A stretch of DNA of 64,000 nucleotides from Lates calcarifer (Eukaryota; Chordata; Actinopteri; Centropomidae): NCBI RefSeq assembly GCF_001640805.2, contig NC_066836.1, positions 259,568 through 323,567 of the forward strand, in the 5' to 3' direction. The first letter of the stretch is position 1. Each line of letters begins with the position of its first letter. The notes beneath the pieces were generated by a model that searched no databases, had not been told where the DNA came from, and worked only from the letters and a program-made list of their open reading frames with translations. Position numbers and translations under genes: made by a program. This document shows positions 1 through 11,716 of this stretch, in pieces.

Positions 1-1454
1 ACCAGTAGGTTGGTGTTTCGGTCTCGAGCCTGAGCTCTCAGGGTGTAGTATGCCTGCTGTTCCCTGTCCAGCCTCTTGGTGGCATGGATGTCTCCTGTGT
101 TCTCATCAATGGTGAAGATGGACATTGCTCCTTCACCATTCAAGACGTACCTCACCTGCCCATCACCTTTATCCACATCAGAGTGGAGCTGCAGAGACCA
201 GAATCCAGTTAAACCATCAGAATGAACCAGTTAAAGCTGAGGCTAAGCAGGAGGATTTCATGACAGTGAATGAATGTGAATATTATGTCTCAGCAGATCT
301 GCAGTGATGATGATTAAATAATAATTAGGACTCAGTTCAGAAATAACAAATTGTGATGAAATCTGAGGATTTTACTTCCTGTTTATGGAGAAAACACAGA
401 AACATGTTTTAATTTAAAGTTAAAGATCTGAAAATAAGGAGAATCAGTGGATCAGAGATCAGACAGATCCAGGATCAGTTTGATTCAGACCTCACATGAT
501 GGTTTATAGTAACAGTCTAGACTGTCAGCTTATATCTGTTCAGCCGGTATCTCACAGACTGCTTTAGTCATCTCCCAGAATGCCACAGGGCTGAGCGTGC
601 GTCTCTCTGCAGTTGTGAGGACATGTTTTTGTTTAAAACCCTCGTTGTGAGTACACGTTGGCCGGTACAGGGTTCAGATCTGGTTTTAGGATTCAGGCTC
701 AGGTCAATGAAAGGGGTCAGTGATCCACTCATTGGTCTTGTAAGTGGATCACTGACCCCTTTCATTGACCACAGACTGGACTCTGGATGTGGACCCTGAT
801 GTCTGCTGTCAAAGTCTTCCCAACCTTTTGACCTCTGACCACCTTTCTGAGACTCTGGTAGTAACAATCCTGGTCTCCCTGATTCCCACTTTACCCCCAC
901 ATGATACCACAGGTTCCAGGACCCACCCCCCACCCCTGAAGAGCTCTGGGCCCGGTTTTAAAATGTGAACCAACTGGCTTTGTGCAGCTTCAACAATGAT
1001 GATGGACTGAAACCATGTGACATGTCATGTGATGTGTCCACTCTGCTGTTAGAAGACAAGTTTAGTTATTCTGGTCTAAAAGATTAGAGTTAAAAATACT
1101 AGAAGGCAAAGAGTCGAAATCAGGACAAAAAACAAACAACAGACAAAGACATGGAGATCATCATTCTAATGAACCATAAATCAATCAAGTCATTGACTCT
1201 ACCTTGCCCACATACAGCAGCTCGTCTCCGGTGTACTCCTCCAAGACGAAAAACTGGTTCCACACCCAGCTCCTCCTCCTCCTCCCCCTCCTCTGCTGGG
1301 AGACGACACCACCTCTCGCTGTTCCTCCTCCTAATCCTTCTCCTGACAATTGAGGGAGGAGGACGGAGTTCAGCGTCATCGCCTCACAACCTGACTCCTC
1401 CCACAACAATAGGACAAAGGAACTGAGCATGCTCAGAACACAGAGACACTCCAT
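1..1454 (-). CDS. Type II classical cadherin, 5' exons only (partial gene)
   Basis: Calcium-dependent cell-cell adhesion receptor of the plasma membrane. Two coding exons are visible, at about 1203-1454 and 1-188 (cut by the window edge). The first Met at 1454 opens a hydrophobic signal peptide of about 25 residues. A short pro-region follows, ending in a basic furin-type RGRRRR site, and then mature EC1 starting [15 protein letters not shown]. Trp at mature positions 2 and 4 is the hallmark of type II cadherins. The second exon carries [10 protein letters not shown], then [19 protein letters not shown] and [10 protein letters not shown], all typical of EC1. The intron at 189-1202 holds a perfect hairpin. 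The paralogue (CDH22/CDH24-like or another) cannot be settled from two exons. EC2-5, membrane and cytoplasmic exons must lie to the left of the window. Confidence 0.85.
702..770. repeat. Perfect 27-bp inverted repeat with a 15-base loop
   Basis: Positions 702-728 and 744-770 are exact reverse complements, separated by 729-743. It lies inside the first visible intron of the cadherin gene. It could form a stable hairpin in RNA from either strand. It resembles neither of the TIR element families seen elsewhere in the window. Confidence 0.9.
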
Positions 1455-1461
1455 CACAGAG

Positions 1462-1645
1462 GAGACCTCAAACTGTCCAACGCTGAGACTAAAACTGTCC
1501 ACAGAGGAGACCTCAAATTGTCCAACGAGGAGACCTCAAACTGTCTGATGCAGAGACCTCAAACTGTCCAACACTGAGACTAAAACTGTCCACAGAGGAG
1601 ACCTCAAACTGTCTGATGCAGAGACGTAAAACTGTCCAACAATGT
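1462..1645. repeat. Minisatellite upstream of the cadherin start codon
   Basis: Degenerate tandem copies of a unit of about 20 bases (GAGACCTCAAACTGTCCAAC and variants with CTGAGACTAAAACTGTCCAC). It begins just upstream of the cadherin ATG, so it lies in the 5' UTR or promoter if that start is right. Confidence 0.8.
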
Positions 1646-3085
1646 TGTTGTTGATGTTTTTTGATGTTTGTAACCTGAAAATGAACGACAGACATGAAGC
1701 AGAGTAAAGCTGAACCGTTCATCCACTAACATTTCATTAAAAACTGATTCTGTCTCTTAAATTATCTGTTTATCTTGATTAAAATGTGGCTTTTATCATT
1801 TTCCAGTGTCCCACAGTCAACATTTATTTTCCTCTGTATTTTACTTACAGCGTTAATGATTAATCTGATTATGAGGCTCCAGTTTATCCTTAAATCTGCT
1901 TCAGTAAACTGACTCCTCGGAAACATTAAAATGACTGACTCTACTTTACATCAGTGATTTTTTTCAGTAAAGTTTGGTTCAGGTTATTAATAGCTGATAA
2001 TTCTTACCGTGCAGCTGTTGATCTGATTCCTCTCCTCTGTCTGTTTATCTGCAGGTTGATTATTGATCAGTGATCGGCTCAAACTGAAAGGAAAATAAAG
2101 TGAGCAGCAGCTGAGCGAAGGAGACAAACATCCTGTCTGACTCTCTCTCTCAGTGAATCCTGCTGTCGCTCGTCCGGCTGTTACAAAGACCCCATTCACT
2201 CTGACGGGGGTGGGGGGGTGTGGGGGAGCTCCTCCTCCGTCAGTGAGGAGGCTGGGAGGGGGGCGGGGGGGCAAATGAAACATCAGTGTTATTAATGCTG
2301 CTGCAGTTTCCTCAGGTTTCTCTGTTTTCTACATCAGTGGCTCCGAAGGTTCCCTCAGGAAAATCATCTGTTTCCATCTGACACACAAATAACAACAACA
2401 ACCCACCCCCCCACCCCCCCCCACACACACACACACACACACACATGCACACATTAAACACCAGGTATTACTGTGGGTATTAATTAAAGGGGGGAGCAGC
2501 TTCACTAATAATTATTTATTGATCCTCACACCTCAAATTCATGGCTGTAGGTGAATTCTGTGTGCGTTTGTTTTCAACATGAAGGCCCCTCATATGAAGT
2601 GAAAGCTCAGGAAGCTGAGGACCAATCAGAAGCTTTGTCTGAAGGTCGTTTTCACACAAAAGGTCAAAGCTGAGGAGGAAGTCACCACCTGCAGGTGTGT
2701 GTCTGTGTGTGTGTGTGAACCTGTATAGGCCAACACAGTCCAGTTCTCCTGAGAGCCTCCTGCTATGAAGCTCTGAAGTCCTAATTCAGGCCCACGAAGG
2801 AGGACTGAGGAGGACTGGACTCAGCAGGACTCGGTGTCAGGTGAGATCCTTGACCTTTCCATCAGACAGCAGGAGAAATACCAGAGGAGCTACAGGAGGT
2901 GGAGAGAGGAGGAACAGGAGAAATGACTTTAAACAACATGGCGGCCGTTTGTACGTCAGTGATATCATGATGATGTCACTGGTTCAGATGATGAAGTCAG
3001 TATTTGATTGTTTTATCAGTTTTTTATCTTTGTATCTTTGTCTGGACATTAACAGGAAGTGATGAAGGAACTCGTTCAGTGAAAG
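1646..3085. other. Non-coding stretch upstream of the cadherin
   Basis: No supported gene. It contains G-rich/C-rich runs around 2205-2270, a short CA run near 2422-2446 and ordinary AT-rich sequence. Short open frames here have no recognisable domains. Confidence 0.6.
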
Positions 3086-3378
3086 ATGAAGATGAAAATG
3101 AGGATGATGATGAAGATGATGATGGTGAAGATGAAGATGAAGATGATGATGGTGAAGATGAAGATGATGAAGATGATGGTGAAGATGATGATGATGATGA
3201 TGAAGATGAAGATGAAGATGAAGATGATGATGGTGAAGATGAAGATGAAGATGAAGATGATGATGGTGAAGATGATGATGATGAAGATGAAGATGAAGAT
3301 GAAGATGATGATGGTGAAGATGAAGATGATGATGAAGATGATGATGATGATGATGATGATGATGAAGATGATGAAGCT
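3086..3378. repeat. GAT/GAA trinucleotide microsatellite
   Basis: About 290 bases of imperfect (GAT)n with GAA and GGT variants. It stays open in several frames, giving Asp/Glu-rich, Met/Lys-rich and Ser-rich translations. None has flanking coding features, so I read it as a simple repeat. Confidence 0.9.
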
Positions 3379-3716
3379 ATGGTTCTCTGCCTCAGGTAAA
3401 GCCGTCTCAGTGATTTCTCATTAAACAGCTGAAGGTCGAAACAGTGACGAGGCCTCAGGCTCATTGATCAGCTGATTGATTATTGGAAACAAACTGTTTC
3501 ATCAGAGAATCAAATTCAGAGTTTAACCTGATGTTTATGTTGTGACCTGTTGCTGTTTGTCTGTCCATTCATTTCAGGTGTGTAGGTGGGCGGAGCCTCA
3601 GAGACCCCCCAACCCCCACCTCCCTCAGATATGAGGGTCTCAGGTGGTCTGGACTCTGACAGCCTGCAGCTGATCTGATCTCAGGTGTTCACAGGAAGTG
3701 AATCATCTGCTGCTGC

Positions 3717-3718
3717 AG

Positions 3719-3796
<78 letters not shown>
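3717..3796. repeat. CA dinucleotide microsatellite
   Basis: About 40 uninterrupted CA units. The sequence between it and the transposon at 4222 is non-coding, with CTGGACC and CTGGTTCTAG-type short repeats near 3890-3960. Confidence 0.95.
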
Positions 3797-3798
<2 letters not shown>

Positions 3799-4221
3799 CA
3801 ACTGACAGAAATAAATTGATGTCAGTTTGTTTTTGTCTCCTTCAGTCTCTCAACAGAACAAAGACAAACATAAAACTCTGCACCAGGACCAGCTCCTGGA
3901 CCTGGACCAGCTCCTGGACCTCAGATCTAGGTCTGGTTCTGGTTCTAGATCTGGTTCTGTCATCACCTCAATTCGATTCAGTATATTTTATTAATCAGTT
4001 TCCGTGTCAATCAGCTGATCAGCCGGCATCTGGTCAGAGAGCATGCTGGGAAATGTGTCTGGTAGTTTTTTAAGTGTCGCCTCGGCGTGTCTGTGTGAAG
4101 TGTTTCCTGTGTTGACCCCAAAAAACACAACAGAAGGATGAAGGTTTTTACAGAGTCCTGCAGGAACAAGAACAGGAACAAGAAGAAGCCCGGTCTGGAG
4201 CCACACAGATTTGGCTTCATG

Positions 4222-5206
4222 TTTACCAGAGGTCTGAACTATGAAGGGAGTTGAACCTCCTCTGGTTTAACTCAGGTTCTCTCTGGTAAAGTCGGGGTTG
4301 ACAAACCCTGACTGCCTCGATCTGTGTTAAACGCTACGACGGTGGTTCAGATGTGGGTCAATTGAGTCGGTGTTAACTTAATCAGAGTTAGTGCGTGTTG
4401 ATTAAAGGGGCGTGCACCGTATCTCTCAGATGAAGAGCGCACGTTAATTCTGTGGGTTTAGAGGAATTTAAAGAGACTCTAACGACACAATGTCAAACCA
4501 ACAAAGACAGAGAGACTGGTCACATGTTCTCTGGATTCTTCATCTGTAATATGAGATGGAAGGACACAGAACATATGTGATCATTTCTCAGATACTTGGA
4601 TTACAGTCAACACGTGGGTCACATGTCTGAGAATGAGCTGTTCCTGTTAATGATGTTCTGCCTGGAACACTCAGGCTGTATATGTATGAATGTAATGCTG
4701 TTATGTTCAGTATGAACTTCATGTTAACAGTATTTCAGCCTCAGTGGAAACTGAACCTGGATCAAACAGAAACCTTCTATAAAGTGGTTCACATTCATAT
4801 TTCCATCATTAATGCTGCTTGGTCTGTAGTCTACAATTACAACAGCCTGTCACTTTATATTGTCTTTCAGGACAATAACACCCCCCATTTAAAGGATTAT
4901 TGAAATCGATAATATGCAGCACTAATGATGCTAAACTCTGCTGCTTGACTGTGAGAAAGAAAATTAAAATAACAGAGTGAAAATGGAAAATGTGGAGCAT
5001 AAAAACACCATTTATTGATCCACATACCTCTACCATCCACTACATACTGTTTAGAGACGCAGCGTAAATTACCATGGCAACAGACCTCAGGTAAAACCTC
5101 TCCACCATTCACAGTACAGGTTAATCAGGAAGTTACACCTGATGTCACCAAGTTACTCCTGAAGTTACCCTGATAAACCAGTAACCTCAATTCGTAGTAC
5201 AGGTCT
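4222..5206 (+). mobile_element. TIR element family A, copy 1 (non-autonomous DNA transposon)
   Basis: Begins AGAGGTCTGAACTATGAAGG and ends near CGTAGTACAGGTCTC; the ends are imperfect inverted repeats. It matches further copies at 23029-24186, 24933-25690, 59097-59481 and 63074-63970. It lacks about 110 bases near 5040 that are present in the copy at 63.7 kb. A 73-residue open frame at 4682-4903 recurs in other copies but resembles no transposase known to me. Superfamily not assigned. Its right end abuts a family B element directly. Confidence 0.8.
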
Positions 5207-5208
5207 CT

Positions 5209-6045
5209 GAGCTCTGTTCCATGAAGCAGGTTGAACTGATCCAGGATCTTTATCTGGCTTCAGTAAACCTAACAACCACAGAGTGATTGAGCGTCAGACG
5301 CTGGTTATCACCAGGTTCAGTCGACCCAGGATTTCCTGAGGGTTCATGGTAAAGAGGTGGAGCGTTGTCAGAACCATGAGTAAGGAACCTAATATTCTAT
5401 GAGAAGTCAGGCTGAGAGCTGCAGGTGGTTTCAGTTCCAGCCACGTCCTAACATGACATTTAACAAGGTGAAATGTGAACAATATGATCACATGACTAGA
5501 ATAGAAACAGTAGAAATAATCAGCAGTGGTCAAAGTCAGGCTGAGGATTTATTGTAAATAAGTCCATCAAGTGTTTTCAGTGAGTGAGTGTTTGTGCTCC
5601 TTAGTGTGATGGTGGTTTATTGTGAGTTAGTGTGAATATGTGATGCAGATAAACAGTGACAGTAATGTCAGAGTGTTTCTGCTGCCAAAGCAGAGAGGAG
5701 AGGAGAGAGTTCATGTCTGAGCTCCATCTGACTGAAATGTTCATTTAGAATCAGCAGAAATCTTCAACAGTGTGAAGAGAAAATCAACATGAAGATCTAA
5801 CAGTCAGTCTGTGATCATTCAGTGGGAGAAACTCTCTGTTTGTTAGAAGCTCTGTTGAGGACAAAGACTGGAACAAAACCATTCACTGATCTATAAAAAC
5901 ATCTATTGATCTTTATTGGAAACTCTGTTCCTGTCAGGATCCTCCAGTCATCTGATTTACCGCCATAAGAAGTGAACCACCATTGTCAGACTGAAGTTAC
6001 CATGGTAACCACTGATCCTGCTTCATGGTATGGAGTTCTGATCTG
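5209..6045 (+). mobile_element. TIR element family B, copy 1
   Basis: Starts GAGCTCTGTTCCATGAAGCAGG and ends with an inverted relative near ACTGATCCTGCTTCATGGTA. The interior matches 18242-18927 in opposite orientation, including a conserved 79-residue open frame (5294-5533 here, 18571-18807 there). The end sequence is shared with family A, which suggests mobilisation by the same transposase. Confidence 0.75.
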
Positions 6046-6480
6046 AGACCTGATTAAACTGTTCCTCTGGTTGTGTTCAGGTTCAGACTGATGGAGGAAG
6101 ACGAGTTCACTGCTGCTACACCTGGGACAGAAAAACACCTGAACCTGAATAAAGACCCCACCACCACACACAGACACACACAGGGTGTAGTGTGAATCAG
6201 TGAGTCTCTGGGGTTTGGCCACTAACACACACACCCAGAGGACACATGACAACCCCCAAGGGTCCTCTCTCCTGAGGTCTGAGGTTGAAGCACAGATGTG
6301 TTGTCAGGAGTGTTTTCAGGGTTAATTAGACATTAATGCTGGAAGTGGAGTGTGTGTTACAGTGTGTGAATGTGTTACAGTGTGTGTGTGTGTGTCTGTG
6401 TGTCTGTGTGTCTGTGTGTGAGTCAGCTGATGTTTCTGCCCTATTTAACAGCTGCAGACTGAAGTGAATCATATGATGTT
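6046..6480. repeat. Non-coding sequence with a GT-rich run
   Basis: No gene seen. A GT-rich microsatellite lies at about 6350-6422 (GTGTGTGTGTCTGTGTGTCT-type units). Confidence 0.6.
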
Positions 6481-6499
6481 ATTTTCTCTTCTCAACATT

Positions 6500-7790
6500 T
6501 AAAACTACAAACATCAGATGTTTGTTAACACGACACAACAACACAAGAACTCCTGGATCATCTGAACCTATACAAAATGATGCCACACCTACAGACAACC
6601 AGGACAAGTGGGTTAAAAACTTATCAGACAGGGACCTCACCAAAACAGAAAGGTATATTCTAGACAAAGGACTCAATTTTGCCATATCTCCACAACTGCC
6701 CATAGTGGACCTCATTACAGCTACAGAATCAGCCATAAGAACCAACAAACTGGCACAGTCCAAGGCAGAACAGATTAGGATGAAGGTATCCGCAGCCCTC
6801 TCCAACGTCACTATCTGGGAAAGGAACGCCATCACATCCCTGAGGAAGGACCGAAGCATTACCATCCTGCCAGCTGTCAAGGGGAGATGCACTTCTCAAC
6901 ACAGCAGATTACCACACTAAACCGCACTGCTCAGTGACAGCAACACCTACGAGATCCTGAAACACGACCCCACAACCAGCTACAAGAAGAAAGTCATAGA
7001 GTGCCAGGAAAAACTGTAAAAGGAAAAGGCCATTGACTGCCCAGCATACGACTGCCTCTACCCCAGTGACGCTACTCCCTGTATATATGAACTCCCAAAG
7101 ATACACAAAGAGGGAGCTCCACTCAGACCCATCATGTATCGACTCTGCCACCTACATTTCCAAACACCTCGCCACCATTTTAGCTCCGCTGGTGGATAAC
7201 ACTTCTCATCACATCCAAAACTCCATGGATTTCACCAGAGACTTGAACTGGCTCCATATGAAACTATGATGTCTTTTGTTGAAAAGTGCTCAGACCTCAA
7301 CATATGTGAAACCAAACAACCACTTCACAAGCACATGGCACAGGAGAGCAGCTCATCAGCACAAGACTCAGCTGTTCAGCTGTTTACTCCTTAAGGAGAA
7401 AGGACATTCCTTTGAGGACAACAAGGTCCTCATCTTGGATAGAGAGGACAGATGGTTTGAGAGAGGAGTAAAAGAGGACATCTATGTGCATCTGGAATGT
7501 CTATCTTTAAACCCACCAACTATCAGCCACCTATAACACAGTCCTGAGATCCTTACCCAGACAATTTAACCCCCAGTCACACCTGATGTCCCCCATGATG
7601 TCAAGGTGGAGCAATGACCCACCAACGAGTCACACCTGGGCACATGTGACCCTAACGACTCACATAACAACAGGGTGGGTTAACGACTCTCAAGACCACC
7701 TCCAACAGGTTAAATACCTGGGACTCCCTCATAAGCTTTTAGAACTGAGCACATCTTTGTTGTCATCTGGACCAGGTCATGAATCCTGAC
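6500..7790 (+). mobile_element. Penelope-like retroelement relic
   Basis: Translated fragments follow the order of a Penelope-like element. At 6522-6920 is an upstream segment (LTKTERYILDKGLNF, ITATESAIRTNKLAQSKAEQ, DRSITILPAVKGR). At about 7060-7250 are early reverse transcriptase motifs (YELPKIHKEGAPLRPI, LAPLVDNTSHHIQNSMDF). At 7276-7536 is a C-terminal GIY-YIG-endonuclease region (KEKGHSFEDNKVLILDREDR, WFERGVKEDIYVHLE). The central reverse transcriptase core is missing between about 7250 and 7290, and stops and frame changes interrupt the rest, so this is a dead, internally deleted copy. Confidence 0.8.
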
Positions 7791-8024
7791 AATGAGGAAG
7801 CAGAGTCCAGTTTCTACAGACCTGTCAGACAACCTCCTGAAGGTGGAGGGAAACGCCTGTGGTCTTTAGGTAACATCTGTGGTCTTGAGGTTACACCTGT
7901 GGTTACAGGTAGAAGGTAGTGATTAGATGTGATCTCAGACAAACTTGATTTTCTTAAGACAAACTTTACTTCTCTCAAAGTGTTAAAACTAAATGAAACA
8001 TCAGCATCAGTGAGTTTCAGTTCT

Positions 8025-10664
8025 TCAGTGTTTTGTCGGAGCATCGTCTCTGGGCAGACTGAAGGACTCGATTTCTTTGACGATCCTCTCAGCGATGGTT
8101 CTGCTGTTGGCAGCGACGATCCTCCGGGACATCAGGTCCACCTCTCCTCCTGAACACAGGGACATACTGTTAGACCAGCTGAATCATCAGGACAAATTCT
8201 GAGCTGCTGCTGGAACATCTTTACCCTCCACATCCATCAGGACTCCTCCAGCCTCGGAGACGATCAGCGAGCCAGCAGCCACGTCCCAAACATGGATCCC
8301 AATCTCATAATAAGCTTCAACACAACCAGATGCAACCAGACACATGTTGATTGCTGCAGTTCCAGCACTGCGCACACTGAAAACACACATTACTGTTAAA
8401 GACATACTAACACTGCAGTGTCAGGTGTTATTTTAGCAACAGTGGTGTTACCCGTGCACAGGGATGCAGAGGATGTTCCTCAGACTGGAGAAGATTTTAT
8501 CCACAGCTTCAGGGTCTCTGTTGGATCCAAACTCTGTGGCGATGATTGACTGTTTGATGTCTGATGCACAAAAACAAACAGTTCAGAGTTGAGATCCTGG
8601 TTTGTGATTGGAGCAGAGCATCATGACACTGTTGTGTTTCTGTATTCACAGAGATCACTAAATATGTGTTGTGTTATTCATCACAGACCTTCCTGATCAG
8701 AAACCTGCAGTGGCTCTCCATTACAGAACGCTCCCTTCCCCCTCCTCGCTGTGAACATCTTGTCTTCTAGACAACTGTAGACCACACCGAACTCGGTCTG
8801 TAGGACGGAGAGAGAGGAAGGACAACTGGACAACGTGCTGGGTCATTGTATAAGAGGTCACAATATAACAGATCATCATATAACAAGTCACAATATAACA
8901 GGTCATCGTATAACAGGTAGTACTACAGTAGGCCAGAGTGCAGTAGTGTAGTAGTACGTTGTCGCAGTAGTATAAGTCACAGTGGAGACAGGTGAAATAA
9001 ACGGACCTGGTTGTTGACAGAGAACCCAATGGAAACAGCAACAAAAGGAAATCTGTTAGAGAGATGTTAATGTTACTGATGGAGGTTATTAAAGGTCAGA
9101 GCGAGTTAATGGGTCAGTTTGACTGGTTCAGTAGACCTGTTTGATTAAATAACTCACGAGTGAACAAAGTTGGTGGTCCCATCGATGGGGTCGATGATCC
9201 AGGTGGGAGAGTCTGTGAGGTCACACGCTTCACCTGCAGCCACTGACTCTTCCCCTATGAACCTGACACACACACACACTTATCATTAATTCTCTGAGTT
9301 TCCTTTTAAAACACAGTTGATTATCGTGTCAGATTCTGATGTTTCTATGACGTCTCTGAGTTTGGCTTCAGACCCCTGATACGTCTGGGAGGTCAGGTTA
9401 TATAAATGATGTATATAACATCTATATGCTGCCTAACGTTTGATTCCATGTCTTGTTCAGTTTCCTGTGTCTCTGACTGAAGACAGTAAAAGGTTCATAA
9501 ATATTGTGATCATGATTTAAGATTTCACTATGAATATAAAACACGTCAGAGGCTGAAGATTCTGGTTGATTAAATCTAACTTGTTCTGGTTTATAAATCA
9601 AATATATTCTGTATGATGTCACAGCCCGGCTCAAAACTGTGACAAGGAAGGGAGACGGCTCGAGTTGGCATGTTAAAGTGAAGAATAATTTATTTACAAA
9701 AAGGTAAATTAATCAACCCAACTGACAACCAAGACTAATGGAAAGAACAGGGACCATCCACAGCCCCGCCAGACTCCAGAATGAGGGCTAATGACAGAGG
9801 GAGCACACACTGGGCCCAGGTGTGGCTCATTCAACCGATGACCCGTCAACCAACACCTGCAGCAAAAAGAAGTCCAGGGACAACACAGCAGGGACACCTA
9901 ATGTCCAGGTGGAGGAGTCGTCACAGTGAGGACTGACTGAGTAGAGGAGAGAAAATGAATTCCTAGATAAAAACTGCAGTATTATTGATTTCAGTCTGAA
10001 CACAGTGAGGACATGTTAACAGAACATACTCTGTACGAGCTGTTTGTTTCTGATAATGTGTCTATTCTGTTTTTCATTTTGTTGCAGAGTCTTCAGAGAG
10101 TATTGAGAGAGTCTCTGTGAAACTGATCAATGATCAGTGAACACACAGTGAAGGAGGCAGATCTTCTTACTTGTGTGTGGGGAATTTCTCCTTCACTGAT
10201 TGGATGATGAGTTGCTCCACCCTCTGATCGGTTTGTGTCACCAAGTCGACCGACGAGCTCTTTGTCATCACCTTCCTGTCATCACGCAGAGCTTCACGTA
10301 CCACCTGATCAACACACAGATGAATACACAGATCAAAACACTTGATCAAGACAGAGTTTAATACACAGACACAGTTTTGCTGTAACTCCTCCTGAGATAT
10401 TTTGTCTTCTCCTGTATACTGTGACATCAGGACACCTCTGACCTAACCTGACCTAACCTGACATCACCTGATCTCACCTGGCCTCACCTGACCTCACCTG
10501 GCATCACATTAAGACCAATCACTGGTTTCAGGTGAATCTGACATTCTAACATCTGACAGCTGTCTGAGCTGTAACACACACTGTCACACACTGTAACTGA
10601 CCTCTCCAGCTTTTCGTGCGATGGCCACAGCGTGATCCATGGCGCTTTGCCAGATGTCGGCCAT
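8025..10664 (-). CDS. impa1: Inositol monophosphatase 1-like, tandem copy A
   Basis: Mg-dependent, lithium-sensitive-type phosphatase that frees myo-inositol from inositol monophosphates in the cytosol. Eight coding exons read at about 10602-10664, 10171-10304, 9158-9262, 9007-9052, 8689-8797, 8452-8560, 8225-8376 and 8025-8149. The start [21 protein letters not shown] matches the family N-terminus. Metal and substrate motifs are intact: [11 protein letters not shown] (Glu of the first metal site), [14 protein letters not shown] (DPxDGT) and HVWDVAAG (WDxA). The C-terminus is [11 protein letters not shown]. All borders are GT/AG and phases join cleanly. Total is about 280 residues, near the human IMPA1 length of 277. 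A probable non-coding first exon lies near 11177-11245. It sits head-to-tail with copy B. Confidence 0.92.
9617..9925 (-). mobile_element. Possible solo LTR
   Basis: A 309-base block bounded by TG and CA that begins TGTGACGACTCC and ends GGGCTGTGACA when read on the minus strand. An AATAAA-type signal lies near its 3' end, as expected of a retrotransposon LTR. It sits in an intron of IMPA1 copy A. I could not find a clear target-site duplication, and there is no internal coding region. It could instead be another repeat class. Confidence 0.4.
10437..10507. repeat. Short degenerate CCTGACCT-type tandem repeat
   Basis: About eight imperfect units of CTGACCTAAC / CTCACCTGGC in an intron of IMPA1 copy A. 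Confidence 0.7.
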
Positions 10665-11455
10665 GTTGAAGGAGCAGCTCCTTACAAAGAGAGAGAGAGA
10701 GATTAAACCAACACACACACTCACACATACTCACACACACACTTTATAATTCGTGAGTAATTATTCACACTTTCAGTTTAAACTTTAAAACCAAAGTAAC
10801 ATGAAAAGCACAGAAAAACATTTATATTAAACAGATTTTTACCTTCTACCTGCCCATCGGTCTGTCAGTGACTGCAGGTGACAGCAGCTTCTGCAGCTTT
10901 TTAATGATTTCTTTTATTTCTCAATATTGACTATTGACTGACAGATTATTAATCAGCCGTATTAACCAGCAATGCGTGGTGACGTGTGAGAGAACCGTAA
11001 CACACACCCCGCCCCTCCCTCCCCGGATTGTCCCGCTGTTTGTCTTTATTAACAAAGAAGCCTTAAACCGCAGATTTGTGAACGGAGTCTGGTGTACGGG
11101 ATGTCAGTCAGTGAGTTCCCGCTGTTAGACTAAAATAAAACAACATTAAACATTAATGTCACCTGATAAAACTCACCTGGGCTGAGTCTGAAGATTATTC
11201 GCTGCTGCTGCTGCGGATGTGGGTCAGCGGTTCCGCACACTTCCGGGATTCTTCTTCTTCGGACGTGCAGCTGCAGAAGAGCGCTGCTGCCTCCTGTCGG
11301 TCAGCAGTGAAACTATCTCCCTGCAGCTCCTCTTTGTGTGTGACAATGGGCCCAAAGTAAACCTCAGATAAAGTTCAGTAAATAGTTCACGTCTCTTTAT
11401 TTACACAGTCACACTTTATTTCAGTTTATCTCTCTCTCCAGGAGACATGGTGTTC

Positions 11456-11457
<2 letters not shown>

Positions 11458-11510
<53 letters not shown>
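11458..11510. repeat. TG then GA dinucleotide microsatellite
   Basis: A short GTGTGT run passes directly into about 18 GA units between the two IMPA1 copies. The surrounding 10665-11716 holds the likely promoter and 5' UTR of copy A and no other gene. Confidence 0.9.
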
Positions 11511-11511
<1 letters not shown>

Positions 11512-11532
11512 CTGCTGCTAACATTAGCATGC

Positions 11533-11553
11533 TAGGGTTAGGGTTAGGGTTAG
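11533..11553. repeat. Short interstitial GGGTTA repeat
   Basis: Three telomere-type TTAGGG units between the IMPA1 copies. Too short to indicate a chromosome end or a fusion point. Confidence 0.8.
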
Positions 11554-11716
11554 ACAGGTGTGTACAGGTGTGTACAGATGAAACTGACACAGAGACGTGA
11601 TGAGTTCAAGGTCCAACTGATCTCAGGTTTTATTAGTTTTTAAATCTGCTCACACTTCATCAAACACATGAGAATCTTCTGCAGAAACACCTCTGTCACA
11701 CCTTCTGTCAGCTGAC

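Noticed and set aside
3004..3464. Asp/Glu-rich and Ser-rich frames on both strands
   Set aside because: Direct translations of a GAT/GAA microsatellite.
11533..11553. Telomere repeat
   Set aside because: Only three TTAGGG units; not evidence for a telomere or fusion point.
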